Shown here: positions 10,813 to 21,100 of the stretch, one piece after another | Numbering within the stretch: position 1 is the stretch's first letter | Layout of the letters: the number at the start of each line of letters is the position of its first letter | Assembly: GCA_016712525.1 (NCBI GenBank) | Contig: JADJQX010000001.1 | Coordinates: 1,922,001 to 1,986,000 of the forward strand | Source of the DNA: Myxococcales bacterium | Lineage (GTDB): Bacteria; Myxococcota_A; Polyangia; Polyangiales; Polyangiaceae | Direction: 5' to 3' | Length of the DNA: 64,000 bases | Notes under the pieces: generated by a model | What the model was told of the DNA's origin: nothing | Databases searched by the model: none | Seen by the model: only the letters and a program-made list of their open reading frames with translations | Translations under genes and position numbers: made by a program

Positions 10813-11689
10813 TCAGCGCGCGTCGGGGCACGTCACGACGGCTCCCGTGAGCGTCGCTTCGGAGGTGCCCTGGCTCGTCAGGTAGACGAGCGCGACGACC
10901 CCGGTGCGGAGCTCGATGGCGTGGGCCTCGAGGAGGTCGGCTTCGCCCGCTCCGAAGACGAAGCTCCCGCGAGCTCGGTCGCCGTCGACGCTCACGAGCA
11001 CGCCTCGCCTTCGGCCGTCTGCGCGCTCGACGAACGTGAGCCACGTGCGCGCGCCCGACGTGCTCGCCGACACGAACGTCCGCTCGTCGCCCGCGCTCTC
11101 GAGGCCCTCGATCCCCGTGATCTCGGCCGCGTCGGCCGCCGGTCGCGCGGCTCCGGGTGCGCTCGCAAGTGCCCGAAAGAGCCCGGGTTTTGTGCCGTGG
11201 TGGCCCACGTGACGAAGCCCTCGGGCGTCGCCGACGTCGCGAACGTCCACGCCTCGCGGCCGAGCGGCGAAGGCCTCACGACGGACGGCTCGCTCCCCCG
11301 CACGAGCGCCTCGACCACGCCCCCGTCGTAGCGCGCGGTCACGAGCCCGCGGTCGCCATCGGAGACGAACCCGAGGTCGGTGAAGGCGTAGCGCTCGCTC
11401 GGCTTCTCCTGCGCCTTGAGGGTCACCTCGCGCGCGCCGAGCACGCGACCGTCGAGCACGAGCTGCGCCTCGAGCCTCGAGCCCCCGAGCGTCACTTGGC
11501 TCTCGAGCGCGCGGTGCTCGCGCCCACGCAGCACGGTGCGGCACGCGATCGTCTCCGACTCGCCCTCGGCGCCGAGCAAGAGCGACGGGCCATCGAACGC
11601 GACGTACGGCGTGCCCTCGGCGGCTCCGCAGAAGACGTGCCGCGTCTTGTCGGGCCCGAGCTCGACGGTGTCGACCGACACGAGGATGT
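10813..11689 (-). pseudogene. partial lipoprotein gene copy 1 (frameshifted, no start)
   Basis: This is a near-identical copy of the C-terminal two thirds of the lipoprotein gene at 12802-14364. It begins at the codons for Ile-Leu-Val-Ser-Val-Asp and lacks the signal peptide. The frame is broken where the intact copy has five T (TTTTT) and this copy has four (near 11187-11191). After the shift the ending Pro-Asp-Ala-Arg and its stop are kept. The 5' edge joins abruptly at GAGGATGT to the REP-like element at 11691. It has no start codon or promoter of its own and is best read as a tandem-duplication remnant. Confidence 0.75.
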
Positions 11690-11690
11690 A

Positions 11691-11842
11691 GAGCAGGGGT
11701 GCCCCCACCGCCGGGTGCTCGGCCTAACGGCCTGCGCGCCCGACACCTCCCCCAAAGCCCGTTCTCGGCTTCGCTTTCCCTCGGCCCGTCGCGTCCACTC
11801 GCTTGCGCGAAGCCTGCGAGCGGGCAGGGGGAGGTGCAGAGA
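11691..11842. repeat. REP/MITE-like element, copy 2
   Basis: Same module as at 10612: GCAGGGGTGCCCCCACC end, GGCC-TAAC-GGCC small hairpin, then the ACACCTCCCCC and GGGGGAGGTG inner arms. It separates partial lipoprotein copies 1 and 2, and forms one tandem unit of about 1.08 kb with the copy next to it. Confidence 0.7.
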
Positions 11843-11891
11843 CCGTGGCGCGGCGGGGGGCGCTCGGGTGAGTCGTGGGGTCTTCGCGGGG

Positions 11892-12767
11892 TCAGCGCGC
11901 GTCGGGGCACGTCACGACGGCTCCCGTGAGCGTCGCTTCGGAGGTGCCCTGGCTCGTCAGGTACACGAGCGCGACGACCCCGGTGCGGAGCTCGATGGCG
12001 CGGGCCTCGAGGAGATCGGCTTCGCCCGCTCCGAAGACGAAGCTCCCGCGAGCTCGGTCGCCGTCGACGCCCACGAGCACGCCTCGCCTTCGGCCCTCTG
12101 CGCGCTCGACGAACGTGACCCACGTGCGCGCGCCCGACGTGCTCGCCGACACGAACGTCCGCTCGTCGCCCGCGCTCTCGAGGCCCTCGATCCCCGTGAT
12201 CTCGGCCGCGTCGGCCGCCGGTCGCGCGGCTCCGGGTGCGCTCGCAAGTGCCCGAAAGAGCCCGGGTTTTTGTGCCGTGGTGGCCCACGTGACGAAGCCC
12301 TCGGGCGTCGCCGACGTCGCGAACGTCCACGCCTCGCGGCCGAGCGGCGAAGGCCTCACGACGGACGGCTCGCTCCCCCGCACGAGCGCCTCGACCACGC
12401 CCCCGTCGTAGCGCGCGGTCACGAGCCCGCGGTCGCCATCGGAGACGAACCCGAGGTCGGTGAAGGCATAGCGCTCGCTCGGCTTCTCCTGCGCCTTGAG
12501 GGTCACCTCGCGCGCCGAGCACGCGACCGTCGAGCACGAGCTGCGCCTCGAGCCTCGAGCCCCCGAGCGTCACTTGGCTCTCGAGCGCGCGGTGCTCGCG
12601 CCCACGCAGCACGGTGCGGCACGCGATCGTCTCCGACTCGCCCTCGGCGCCGAGCAGGAGCGACGGGCCATCGAACGCGACGTACGGCGTGCCCTCGGCG
12701 GCTCCGCAGAAGACGTGCCGCGTCTTGTCGGGCCCGAGCTCGACGGTGTCGACCGACACGAGGATGT
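11892..12767 (-). pseudogene. partial lipoprotein gene copy 2 (frameshifted, no start)
   Basis: Second partial copy of the gene at 12802-14364, with the same 5' cut point (GAGGATGT joined to a REP-like element) and the same natural ending (Pro-Asp-Ala-Arg, stop at 11892). Its frame is broken at a different place from copy 1: two bases are missing in a CG-repeat near 12507-12516, where copies 1 and 3 have one more GC pair. The region after the shift reads as an intact 200-residue stretch. No start codon with a signal peptide is present. Confidence 0.75.
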
Positions 12768-12769
12768 AG

Positions 12770-12919
12770 AGCAGGGGTGCCCCCACCGCCGGGTGCTCGG
12801 CCTAACGGCCTGCGCGCCCGACACCTCCCCCAAAGCCCGTTCTCGGCTTCGCTTTCCCTCGGCCCGTCGCGTCCACTCGCTTGCGCGAAGCCTGCGAGCG
12901 GGCAGGGGAGGTGCAGAGA
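12770..12919. repeat. REP/MITE-like element, copy 3
   Basis: Same module as at 11691, with one G fewer in the right inner arm. It overlaps the altered 3' end of the lipoprotein gene read from the other strand, because that gene has lost its normal stop. Confidence 0.7.
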
Positions 12920-14364
12920 CCGTGGCGCGGCGGGGGGCGCTCGGGTGAGTCGTGGGGTCTTCGCGGGGTCAGCGCGCGTCGGGGGCACGTCACGACGGCT
13001 CCCGTGAGCGTCGCTTCGGAGGTGCCCTGGCTCGTCAGGTACACGAGCGCGACGACCCCGGTGCGGAGCTCGATGGCGCGGGCCTCGAGGAGATCGGCTT
13101 CGCCCGCTCCGAAGACGAAGCTCCCGCGAGCTCGGTCGCCGTCGACGCCCACGAGCACGCCTCGCCTTCGGCCCTCTGCGCGCTCGACGAACGTGACCCA
13201 CGTGCGCGCGCCCGACGTGCTCGCCGACACGAACGTCCGCTCGTCGCCCGCGCTCTCGAGGCCCTCGATCCCCGTGATCTCGGCCGCGTCGGCCGCCGGT
13301 CGCGCGGCTCCGGGTGCGCTCGCAAGTGCCCGAAAGAGCCCGGGTTTTTGTGCCGTGGTGGCCCACGTGACGAAGCCCTCGGGCGTCGCCGACGTCGCGA
13401 ACGTCCACGCCTCGCGGCCGAGCGGCGAAGGCCTCACGACGGACGGCTCGCTCCCCCGCACGAGCGCCTCGACCACGCCCCCGTCGTAGCGCGCGGTCAC
13501 GAGCCCGCGGTCGCCATCGGAGACGAACCCGAGGTCGGTGAAGGCATAGCGCTCGCTCGGCTTCTCCTGCGCCTTGAGGGTCACCTCGCGCGCGCCGAGC
13601 ACGCGACCGTCGAGCACGAGCTGCGCCTCGAGCCTCGAGCCCCCGAGCGTCACTTGGCTCTCGAGCGCGCGGTGCTCGCGCCCACGCAGCACGGTGCGGC
13701 ACGCGATCGTCTCCGACTCGCCCTCGGCGCCGAGCAGGAGCGACGGGCCATCGAACGCGACGTACGGCGTGCCCTCGGCGGCTCCGCAGAAGACGTGCCG
13801 CGTCTTGTCGGGCCCGAGCTCGACGGTGTCGACCGACACGAGGATGTCCGCGCCCCGCACCGCCCGCGGCACCACCCTGAGCACCGCGCGCTTCGCGCCT
13901 CGCTCGGGCCTCCGCTCGAGAGACTCGAGGCGCGAAGGCACGTTCCTCGGAGAGGCCACCCCGTCCGCGCCGAGCTCCACGGCGCGCGGCGTCCCGAAGG
14001 CCTTCGCGTAGCCCACGGCCACGCTCGCGCGCAGGCTGGGGAGGGCCCCTCCGTCCGCCACGATCCCGCCGTCGGCGAGGGAGGACTCTTCGTGGCCCCG
14101 CACGATCGGCACGAGGGTCACCCCGGTCTCGCCCCGCACCCCGCGATCGATCTCGAACGGAGGCACGCTATAGGTGCAGAACGCACGCTTCTCGGGCACG
14201 GCGTCGGCCCGCGAGGTCCCATCGGGCGCGCCGGCGTCCGTCGATGGGCCGAGCCCCTGGGCCCCGTCGTTCTTGGCGCACGCGGCCCCGGCGAGCGCCG
14301 AGACGGCACCTCCGAGCGCACACGCGCGGGCAAAACGGACCAACGTCGACACGCGCGAGATCAT
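12802..14364 (-). CDS. lipoprotein, parental copy of the tandem array (C-terminus extended by a shift)
   Basis: This is the only copy with a signal peptide: ATG at 14364, hydrophobic segment, lipobox LAGAAC with Cys29, then an Asp/Ala linker. The mature part is beta-rich with repeated patterns (LVTARYDGG, RTWVTFVERAEG, VLVGVDGDRARG), resembling a beta-propeller, but no named family is recognised. The two partial copies end in Pro-Asp-Ala-Arg. Here an extra G in a G-run (five instead of four, near 12980) moves the frame and adds about 60 low-complexity residues reading into the neighbouring repeat element. Without that base the gene would stop at 12969. It may be functional, as only the last residues change. 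A promoter should lie in 14365-14430. Confidence 0.7.
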   Translation of the reverse strand: MISRVSTLVRFARACALGGAVSALAGAACAKNDGAQGLGPSTDAGAPDGTSRADAVPEKRAFCTYSVPPFEIDRGVRGETGVTLVPIVRGHEESSLADGGIVADGGALPSLRASVAVGYAKAFGTPRAVELGADGVASPRNVPSRLESLERRPERGAKRAVLRVVPRAVRGADILVSVDTVELGPDKTRHVFCGAAEGTPYVAFDGPSLLLGAEGESETIACRTVLRGREHRALESQVTLGGSRLEAQLVLDGRVLGAREVTLKAQEKPSERYAFTDLGFVSDGDRGLVTARYDGGVVEALVRGSEPSVVRPSPLGREAWTFATSATPEGFVTWATTAQKPGLFRALASAPGAARPAADAAEITGIEGLESAGDERTFVSASTSGARTWVTFVERAEGRRRGVLVGVDGDRARGSFVFGAGEADLLEARAIELRTGVVALVYLTSQGTSEATLTGAVVTCPRRALTPRRPHDSPERPPPRHGLCTSPARSQASRKRVDATGRGKAKPRTGFGGGVGRAGR

Positions 14365-14426
14365 GCCGCCCCCGTGCGCGGGGGGCCAAATTCGGGGGAG
14401 GGGGAGAGGAGAGAGAAGGAGAGAGA

Positions 14427-14570
14427 GGTGCCCCCACCGCCGGGTGCTCGGCCTAACGGCCTGCGCGCCCGACACCTCCCCCAAAATCCGTTCTCGGCTT
14501 TGCTTCTCCACGTCACGTCGCGTTCACTCGCTTGCGCAAAGCCTGCGAGCGGATAGGGGGAGGTGAAGAG
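14427..14570. repeat. REP/MITE-like element, copy 4
   Basis: Same module: GGTGCCCCCACCGCCGGGTG end, GGCC-TAAC-GGCC hairpin, ACACCTCCCCC and GGGGGAGGTG inner arms. Slightly diverged inside (AATCC, GGATA) compared with copies 1-3. It abuts the truncated 5' end of the next plus-strand gene. Confidence 0.7.
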
Positions 14571-15374
14571 CCCGCGACGCTCGCGGCTCGCTCGAGGGAG
14601 GCCGTTGGGCCGAGGGCACCTTTGCATGCGAGCACCTGCGAGTGGGGGCCCCTCCGCTTGGCCGCCGCCGTCCTCACGAACGACGGAACGCAGGTGCTCG
14701 ACCTTCTCGTGAGCCACGAAAACAGGCTCGAGGCCGGGAAGGACGTCGGCATGTCCGACACGTCCGGACGGAGCGAGCAGGCGCCCTCTCCGAGGCACGG
14801 ATTCATCTCGTTCCTGTCTCCGGCGCTCGGCGGTGTCGTCGTCGCCGGCGGGAGCGACGATCGCGGGAAGCCCACGCCTTCGGTGCACCTCTACCGCCTC
14901 GGCATGGGGTGGCTCACCGTCAATTTCCCGTACGAGCTCAGTGACGTGCGGGCCGCCGTTTACTGCCCTCACGACGGCATGTTGTGGGTGCTCAACGCGC
15001 GCGACGAGGGCACGATGGAAGTCGTGCGCATGAACCCTCTCACGGGGGAAGAGCGTCGGGGCGGCACCTTCGCCTGGAACCCGAGCACGTTCGACAGCTA
15101 CCAGCTCTCGCTCGACACGGAGGGCAAGGTGCTCCTCGTGGCGAGCTCGGCGACGAGCAGCCGCACGATGCGCATCGAAGAGAGCCCGGTCGACGGCGAG
15201 CTCGTCGGAACGGGGAGGCTGATGCACGAGCACCCGCAGCACATGCCGCCCATCTCCGCCTTCGGTGAGACCAGCTTCGTCCGTGAGGACGCGGACGGTC
15301 GCATCGTCGGCATCGATCGCTCGCGAAACGTGCCCACCGGCGGTACCTTCCTTCTCGGAGAGATGTTCGAATGA
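14571..15374 (+). pseudogene. N-terminally truncated exported-protein gene
   Basis: An open frame of about 268 codons runs out of the REP-like element into good coding sequence but has no signal peptide or plausible first start; a TTG inside the repeat and an ATG at 14751 are the only candidates. The protein is beta-rich with repeat-like strands (LGGVVVAGGSDD, MLWVLNARDEGTMEVVRMNP, KVLLVASSATSS), as in YncE-like beta-propellers. Its stop overlaps the ATG of the next lipoprotein (ATGA). The position suggests that the upstream half was lost when the repeat region was rearranged. Whether the remnant is translated is unknown. Confidence 0.6.
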
Positions 15375-16735
15375 GACGATGGCTTCCTGGGGGTGTGGCG
15401 CTCGCCGCTTCGCTCGTGGCGCTTCGTGCTGCGAGCGGGTGCTCGGGCGAAGGGGGCACTCAGCCCGCGGTCGACGCGGGCCCCGAGCTCACCGTGCCCG
15501 ACGCCGCGCGCCCGCGTGACGCCGCGCCCGACGCCAAAGACGCCGCGCCCATCCCCGGGGAGCTCGAAGGTTGGGTCCGCTGGGACGACTACGACCCCAA
15601 GTGCAATTTCTCCATCCCCTCCGAACGCAAGTACCTCCCCGAGCCCTTCGAGTGGGAGCCCTGCCAGGACACCGACGTCACTCGCAAGCTCGCCTGCCGT
15701 AGGATCAAGAAGAAGTGGGAGGGGCTCTCGGGTAGGCGCGAGTTCATCGCTCCGGACACGGTAGCGTTCTCTCGCGCGGGAGGTGCTCTCGTACTGGCTA
15801 CGCTTCAATACCATGGCCGCAACGCCGTGTACTTGATGTCCGAGATCGACGGCCCATCCCTCGTCGCCGTCCGAGGGTCTCTCGACGGCTCGTGCGTGGT
15901 GTCGGGCCACTCCGGAGGCGGCGAGCGCTACACCTTCGCGATCTCGGAGCGCAAAGGCGACAACGATCTCATCAACCCGCCCGCGGCCATCGGAGGTGAC
16001 CTTGGCGACTTCAAGCCGAAGCTCCTCGTCAAGAAGCCCCCAACGACATCCATTTTCCTCGACACCTTCGCCGCCGGAAACCTCGGGTTCATCATGAATG
16101 GGCCCGGGCCCCTCGAGGTGTACTCGTGGGACACCCCGCCCACCCTGCAACGCTCCCTCTCCGGCCACGGCCGCTACAGCTTCGTCCAGGTGAGGGACGA
16201 CTTCTTCTTCTATGCCGCCGACCAGGCAAGCGAGAGCGAGCGTATATGGACCCCCGAAGGCGGAGATCAGCTCTTCTTGGGCGACGTGGACGCTACGCGC
16301 GGAATCGCAGACCTCAACACGGACGGGATCGATTGGGTTTGGGCTGAAGGGGAAGGCCGAACCACAGGCACCTATCCGGTCGTGAAGGTCGTCACATCTC
16401 CCTTCACCCGCGACCCGTCCAAGGTCCAAAAACGCGTCCTTCGTTCCGACCTCGGCCAAGGAATGATCGCCGCATTCCGTTTCGCCGTAGGCCACGGATA
16501 TGCGGGGCACTTTGGCCAGCGCCCGAACGGCGAGCAAGGCGTGATGATCGTGAAGCTCGCCGACGGCGCGGGGTGGTTCCTCCCCGGCCCGAACGGCGCC
16601 CCTGTCATCTTCCAGCACGCTCTCGCCTTCACACGCGACGAGGTCTTCCTTCGTGTCCGCGACGAGCACGGGACCAACGTGTACCGCGTCAGGCTCGACT
16701 CGCTCTCTCCCTTCTCTCTCCCTCCTCCGAATTGA
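15371..16735 (+). CDS. lipoprotein of a mosaic tandem family, member 1
   Basis: The 454-residue protein has a lipobox ending at Cys24 (SGC), an Asp/Ala/Pro linker with DAGPE and DAAP repeats, and a conserved block around residues 60-118 holding PEPFEWEPCQDTD and RRIKKKW. The rest is beta-rich and ends LSPFSLPPPN. Compared with the next gene, the first ~350 bases are almost identical at DNA level, residues ~120-225 differ strongly, and the C-terminal half is again very similar. A related but divergent protein is at 50110. Function unknown; a surface-exposed beta-propeller is my inference. Start ATG overlaps the previous stop. Confidence 0.75.
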   Translation: MRRWLPGGVALAASLVALRAASGCSGEGGTQPAVDAGPELTVPDAARPRDAAPDAKDAAPIPGELEGWVRWDDYDPKCNFSIPSERKYLPEPFEWEPCQDTDVTRKLACRRIKKKWEGLSGRREFIAPDTVAFSRAGGALVLATLQYHGRNAVYLMSEIDGPSLVAVRGSLDGSCVVSGHSGGGERYTFAISERKGDNDLINPPAAIGGDLGDFKPKLLVKKPPTTSIFLDTFAAGNLGFIMNGPGPLEVYSWDTPPTLQRSLSGHGRYSFVQVRDDFFFYAADQASESERIWTPEGGDQLFLGDVDATRGIADLNTDGIDWVWAEGEGRTTGTYPVVKVVTSPFTRDPSKVQKRVLRSDLGQGMIAAFRFAVGHGYAGHFGQRPNGEQGVMIVKLADGAGWFLPGPNGAPVIFQHALAFTRDEVFLRVRDEHGTNVYRVRLDSLSPFSLPPPN

Positions 16736-18105
16736 CCATACGACGCTCCGCCCTCCTTCCGCTCGCCGCTTCGCTCGTGGCGCTTCGTGCGGCGAGCGGG
16801 TGCTCGGGCGAAGGGGGCACGCAGCCCGCGGTCGACGCGGGCCCCGAGCTCACCGTGCCCGACGCCGCGCGCCCGCGTGACGCCGGGCCCGACGCCAAAG
16901 ACGCCGCGCCCATCCCCGGGGAGCTCGAAGGTTGGGTCCGCTGGGACGAGTACGACCCCAAGTGCAATTTCTCCATCCCCTCCGAACGCAAGTACCTCCC
17001 CGAGCCCTTCGAGTGGGAGCCCTGCCAGGACACCGACGTCACTCGCAAGCTCGCCTGCCGTAGGATCAAGAAGAAGTGGCAAGGCCTGTCTGGACAACCC
17101 GAGTTTATCGCACCTGGCACAACGATTTTTCGCGGAACGGGCGATTCGCTGCTGATCTCAACTGTGCGCTACCTTGACTCGAATCGGCGCATGAACGTCA
17201 TCGAGCAGATCGATGGTCCTCCGAGGTTTGCCCTCCTCGGCAGGGCTGACGGCCAGTGCCTTACGCAGGAGCGCTACGGGCACGGGAGTCGCTGGGCGCT
17301 CGCCATGGCGGAGCGCGACGCGCAGGACCGATGGGCAGCTCGCGAGGCCGCCATCGGGGGCAGCCTCGACGACATCCGACCCCGGGCCCTGTTCCGCAAA
17401 CCACCACCGTCCGGCGGTATCGTCACCAACACGCTGGGTGCGGGGAATCTCGGCTTCATCAATAACGGAAAGGGCCTCCTCGAGGTCTACTCCTGGGACA
17501 CCCCGCCCACCCTGCAGCGCTCCCTCTCCGGCCACGGCCGGTACAGCTTCGTCGAGGTGAGGGACGACTACTTCTTCTACTCCGCCGACCGACTCTCCGC
17601 GACCGAGCGCATCTGGACGCCGGAAGGCGGCGATCAGCTCTTCGTCGGCAACGACGCGGACACCACCCGTGGAACATTCGACATCAATACCGACGGGGTC
17701 GACTGGGTCTGGGCCGAAGGTGAAGGTCGAACCACAACCACGTTCCCCGTCGTGAAGATCGTCACCTCGCCGTTCACCCGCGACCCGTCCAAGGTCCAGA
17801 AACGAGTCCTTCGTTCCGACCTCGGCCAAGGAACCATCGCAGCTTCTCGCTTCGGCGTCGGCCACGGCTACGCCGGCCACTTCTCACAGCGCCCGAACGG
17901 CGATCTTGGAACCATGATCGTCCGCCTCTCGGATGGCGCCGCGTGGTTCCTTCCGGGAAACAACGGCTCCCCCGTCATCTTCCAACACGCCCTCGCGTTC
18001 ACCCGCGACGAGGTCTTCACGCTCGTCCGCGACGAGAACGGCACCAACGTGTACCGCGTCAGGCTCGACTCGCTCTCTCCCTTCTCTCTCCCTCCTCCGA
18101 ATTGA
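16732..18105 (+). CDS. lipoprotein of a mosaic tandem family, member 2
   Basis: Paralogue of the preceding gene. The position matching the expected ATG start (as in the third copy at 18108) reads ATA at 16738. The nearest in-frame start is a TTG at 16732, which overlaps the upstream stop (TTGA) and gives 457 residues with the extra Met-Thr. The signal peptide ends in SGC as in member 1. The N-terminal block through RRIKKKW and the C-terminal half (LLEVYSWDTPP to LSPFSLPPPN) are nearly identical to member 1, while the middle is different. Either TTG initiates or expression is reduced. Function unknown. Confidence 0.7.
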   Translation: MTIRRSALLPLAASLVALRAASGCSGEGGTQPAVDAGPELTVPDAARPRDAGPDAKDAAPIPGELEGWVRWDEYDPKCNFSIPSERKYLPEPFEWEPCQDTDVTRKLACRRIKKKWQGLSGQPEFIAPGTTIFRGTGDSLLISTVRYLDSNRRMNVIEQIDGPPRFALLGRADGQCLTQERYGHGSRWALAMAERDAQDRWAAREAAIGGSLDDIRPRALFRKPPPSGGIVTNTLGAGNLGFINNGKGLLEVYSWDTPPTLQRSLSGHGRYSFVEVRDDYFFYSADRLSATERIWTPEGGDQLFVGNDADTTRGTFDINTDGVDWVWAEGEGRTTTTFPVVKIVTSPFTRDPSKVQKRVLRSDLGQGTIAASRFGVGHGYAGHFSQRPNGDLGTMIVRLSDGAAWFLPGNNGSPVIFQHALAFTRDEVFTLVRDENGTNVYRVRLDSLSPFSLPPPN

Positions 18106-18107
18106 CC

Positions 18108-18180
18108 ATGCGACGCTCCGCCCTCCTTCCGCTCGCCGCTTCGCTCGTGGCGCTTCGTGCGGCGAGCGGGTGCTCGGGGG
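18108..18180 (+). pseudogene. 5' remnant of a third lipoprotein copy
   Basis: Begins with the same TTGACC-ATG context and signal-peptide codons (MRRSALLPLAASLVALRAAS) as member 2, here with a proper ATG. Identity stops right after the Gly-Cys-Ser-Gly lipobox region, where the sequence passes into the 3' end of the opposing tamB gene. Only the signal-peptide part remains. Confidence 0.7.
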
Positions 18181-18198
18181 AGGGAGGCTCTCACGCCC

Positions 18199-21100
18199 CT
18201 ACTCCTTGCTCGACCACTCCCAGAACACCGCGGGGCCGCCTCCCGCGCGCGTCCCTCCGAGCACACCCACGCCCGAGACGACCTGCGGCGTGTTCGTGAA
18301 GAGGTAGTCGAGCTCGACCTCGCCGTCGCTCTGGCCGATCACGGGTGAGCGCGAGGTGACCTTGAGGCGCTTCTTTCCGTCGAGCGAGTAGCGCTCGGCC
18401 TCGAGGCTCTGGAAGCGCCCGTACGTCTTGCCTTGGTTCGGCTCGGCCACGGTGTTCATGCGGTTCAAGAACGCGAGGTGGGGCAGGTTCGCCGCCATGT
18501 ACGCCGTGAGCCGGAGCTCGCGCACCTGCGGGAGCTGCGTCGTCTGGCTCGCGGGCGCGTCGGGCGAGGAGAGCACGCGCACACGGCCGCCGTTGTTCAG
18601 CGCGAGCGCCTCGAAGAGCCCGTCGGCCGCGCCCGAGAAGCTGATCTTCTGCCTGCCGAACGGCCCGATCATGTGGGCATAAAGAAGGGAATTGTCGGCC
18701 GTGGCGAAGTCGCGCATGGCCGCGGGGTGGGGCTCGCGCTTGAAGTGGAGGTCCAAGAACGGACCGTCGTTCGTCATGCGCACCTCGCCGTGATCGAGGT
18801 CGTGCGTGATGCCACCGACCACGAGCGAGCCCTTCTCGCACACGAGCTTGCCCGACAGCGTGCGCCCCGCCGTCGTGCGCACGATCACGACCTCGCCCTT
18901 CGCGTAGAGATCGAGCGGCTTCTGCTTCACGTGGATCGTGTTCGGGATCGCGACGTGCACCTCGAGCGTCTTCTCGGGCGGGCCGGCGTCGCTCGTTTTG
19001 GGCTTCGGCTGCGCCTCTTCGGTGCTTTGGCGCGCGAGCTTGCCGATGTCGGGGCCCGCGCCGAGCTCGATCACGTCGCCGAGCGACAGGGCCTCTTGGG
19101 CGTGCGCGCGCGGGAACCGGTCGGGGCTCGAGAGCTCGAGCGAGTCGACCGTCACGTCGACGCGCTTCACGGTGCTCGCGAGGTCGGCGTGCACCGCGAG
19201 CTTGCCCGTGAGCGACGCGCGCGGGGCGTCCGGTTTGCCGAAGTTTCCGCCGAAGACGAGCACGTCCTTCGCGTCGACGTAGAGCTCCGCGGTGCGCGTG
19301 GGGATGGCGAAGCGCCCGCGCGCCGAGAGCACACGATCGGCCTTCTCGCGGTCGTGCTCGTGGGCCTCGAGCTTCTCGATCGCGAGCCCGTCGCCCTGGC
19401 CGCGCAAGACGACCTTCACGCCGTCGAGGGTGCGGCTCGAGCCCGGCACGTGGAAGTGGGTCTCGTCGACCACGAGGGCGCCCTGCACGGTGAGCTTCTC
19501 GAGCGCGCGCTCGTCGCCCTTCACGCGCAGCACCACGTCGGCGGAGAGGTCCGAGGAGAGCTGCCCGTCGACGGCCCACGGCTCGAGCGCGGCCACGTGA
19601 GGCAGCACGTCGACGAGCTTCTGCTTGGGCGCCGCGATCGCGACCGAGATCGGCACGAGCCCCTCGCCCTTCTTGGCCTCGAGGTACGCCCTCGGCGGCA
19701 CCTTCGCGGTCACGGTGACCCCCGAGCCGACGCCGATGCTCGCGCGGATCTCGTCGAGCGTGCCCTTCGCGTCGAGCGTGGTCGGCGCGGGCTTCCCGGA
19801 GAGCGTGCGCAGCCCCTCGCCCTCGAGATGAACGGCGAATTCCGGATTCTTTACGTGGCCTTGCACGGCGATCGTGCCGAGCACCGCGCCCTCGGGGGCG
19901 ACCGGGCTGAGCGTCGTGAGCTTGGTCTTCGGGAGCTCGAGCTTCACGTCGATGGCCGGATCCCCGAGGTCGCCTTTGCGCGTGAGCAGGTCCTTGCCGG
20001 CGATGGCCACCTCGGCGCGCCCGGTGACGAGCGGCTCCCCCTGGAGCTTCGTCGCGAGGGTCGCCGTGGTGTGGCTCGGATCGAGGTGCGCCTCGAGCTT
20101 CGCGTCGAGCCCGTGCAGCGGACCCTTCGAGAGCCCGAGGAGCCCCACGGTCACGTCGGCCGTGACGTCGCGTCGGTTGCCCTTCGCGTGCACGACGACG
20201 CTCGCCTTCCCCGCGAGCCCCTCTTTCTTCTCCGGAGGGAGCGGGAGCTGCGCGAGGTCGGTCTCGGGCACGGTCACGTCGACGGTCCATTCGACATCGG
20301 CGGTCTTCGCGCGCGTGAGCGGGCCCGCGAGCTCGGCGTTCGCGCGCACCGAGACGGGGGCCATGCCTTCGCCCAACGTGAGGTCGGCCTTGGCGGTCAC
20401 CGTCGCGCCCTTCGCGGAGGGCTCCGTGTGCAGCTCCACCACGGCCGATTGGGTCTTCGGCGCGAACGAAGGCACGAGCACCCCATCGGCTTCGACGCGC
20501 ACGTCGCCCACGGGCCTCGCGAGCGTGCCCGAGACCTTCGCGTGCACCTCGGCCGACGCCGCGGGAAGCTTCTTCGCCACCTCGGGCGAGAGCAGCGGCG
20601 CAAAATCCGAGAGGGGGCGCTTGGGGATGTCGATCCGCAGATCGATGGGCGCGTCGGGGGAGAGCGTCTTGTTCGCGAGGGTCCCTCGGGCCTTTGTCTC
20701 GAGGAGCTTCTGGCCTCCGCGATCCGTGAGCGTCACGTTCGCGTCGAGGGCGCCGCCGCGGCTCGTCCCCGCGATGGCGAGCGTGCCCGCGCCTCCGCCG
20801 AGCGCCGCGCCGACCTGGAAATCGGCGTCGGGCGCCTGCGCGTTGCCGGTCACGTGCACCTTGCCCGACACCGTCCCCGACACGGGCAGCGGCTTGCCTC
20901 GGAGCTTGCCGACCGTGTCGAGCGAGACGCCGTCGAGCGTGAGCGTGGTGTCGACGGTGTCGGCGCGGAAGCGCTTCTCGCCCTTCGACGGATCTCCGGC
21001 GATGAGGTCCACGCGCCCCTCGGCGTGCACCGTCCCGCCCACGGCCGAGAGCGTCGCGTCGTCGATGTGCACGACGAGGCCCTTGTCGAGCGCCCCGTCC

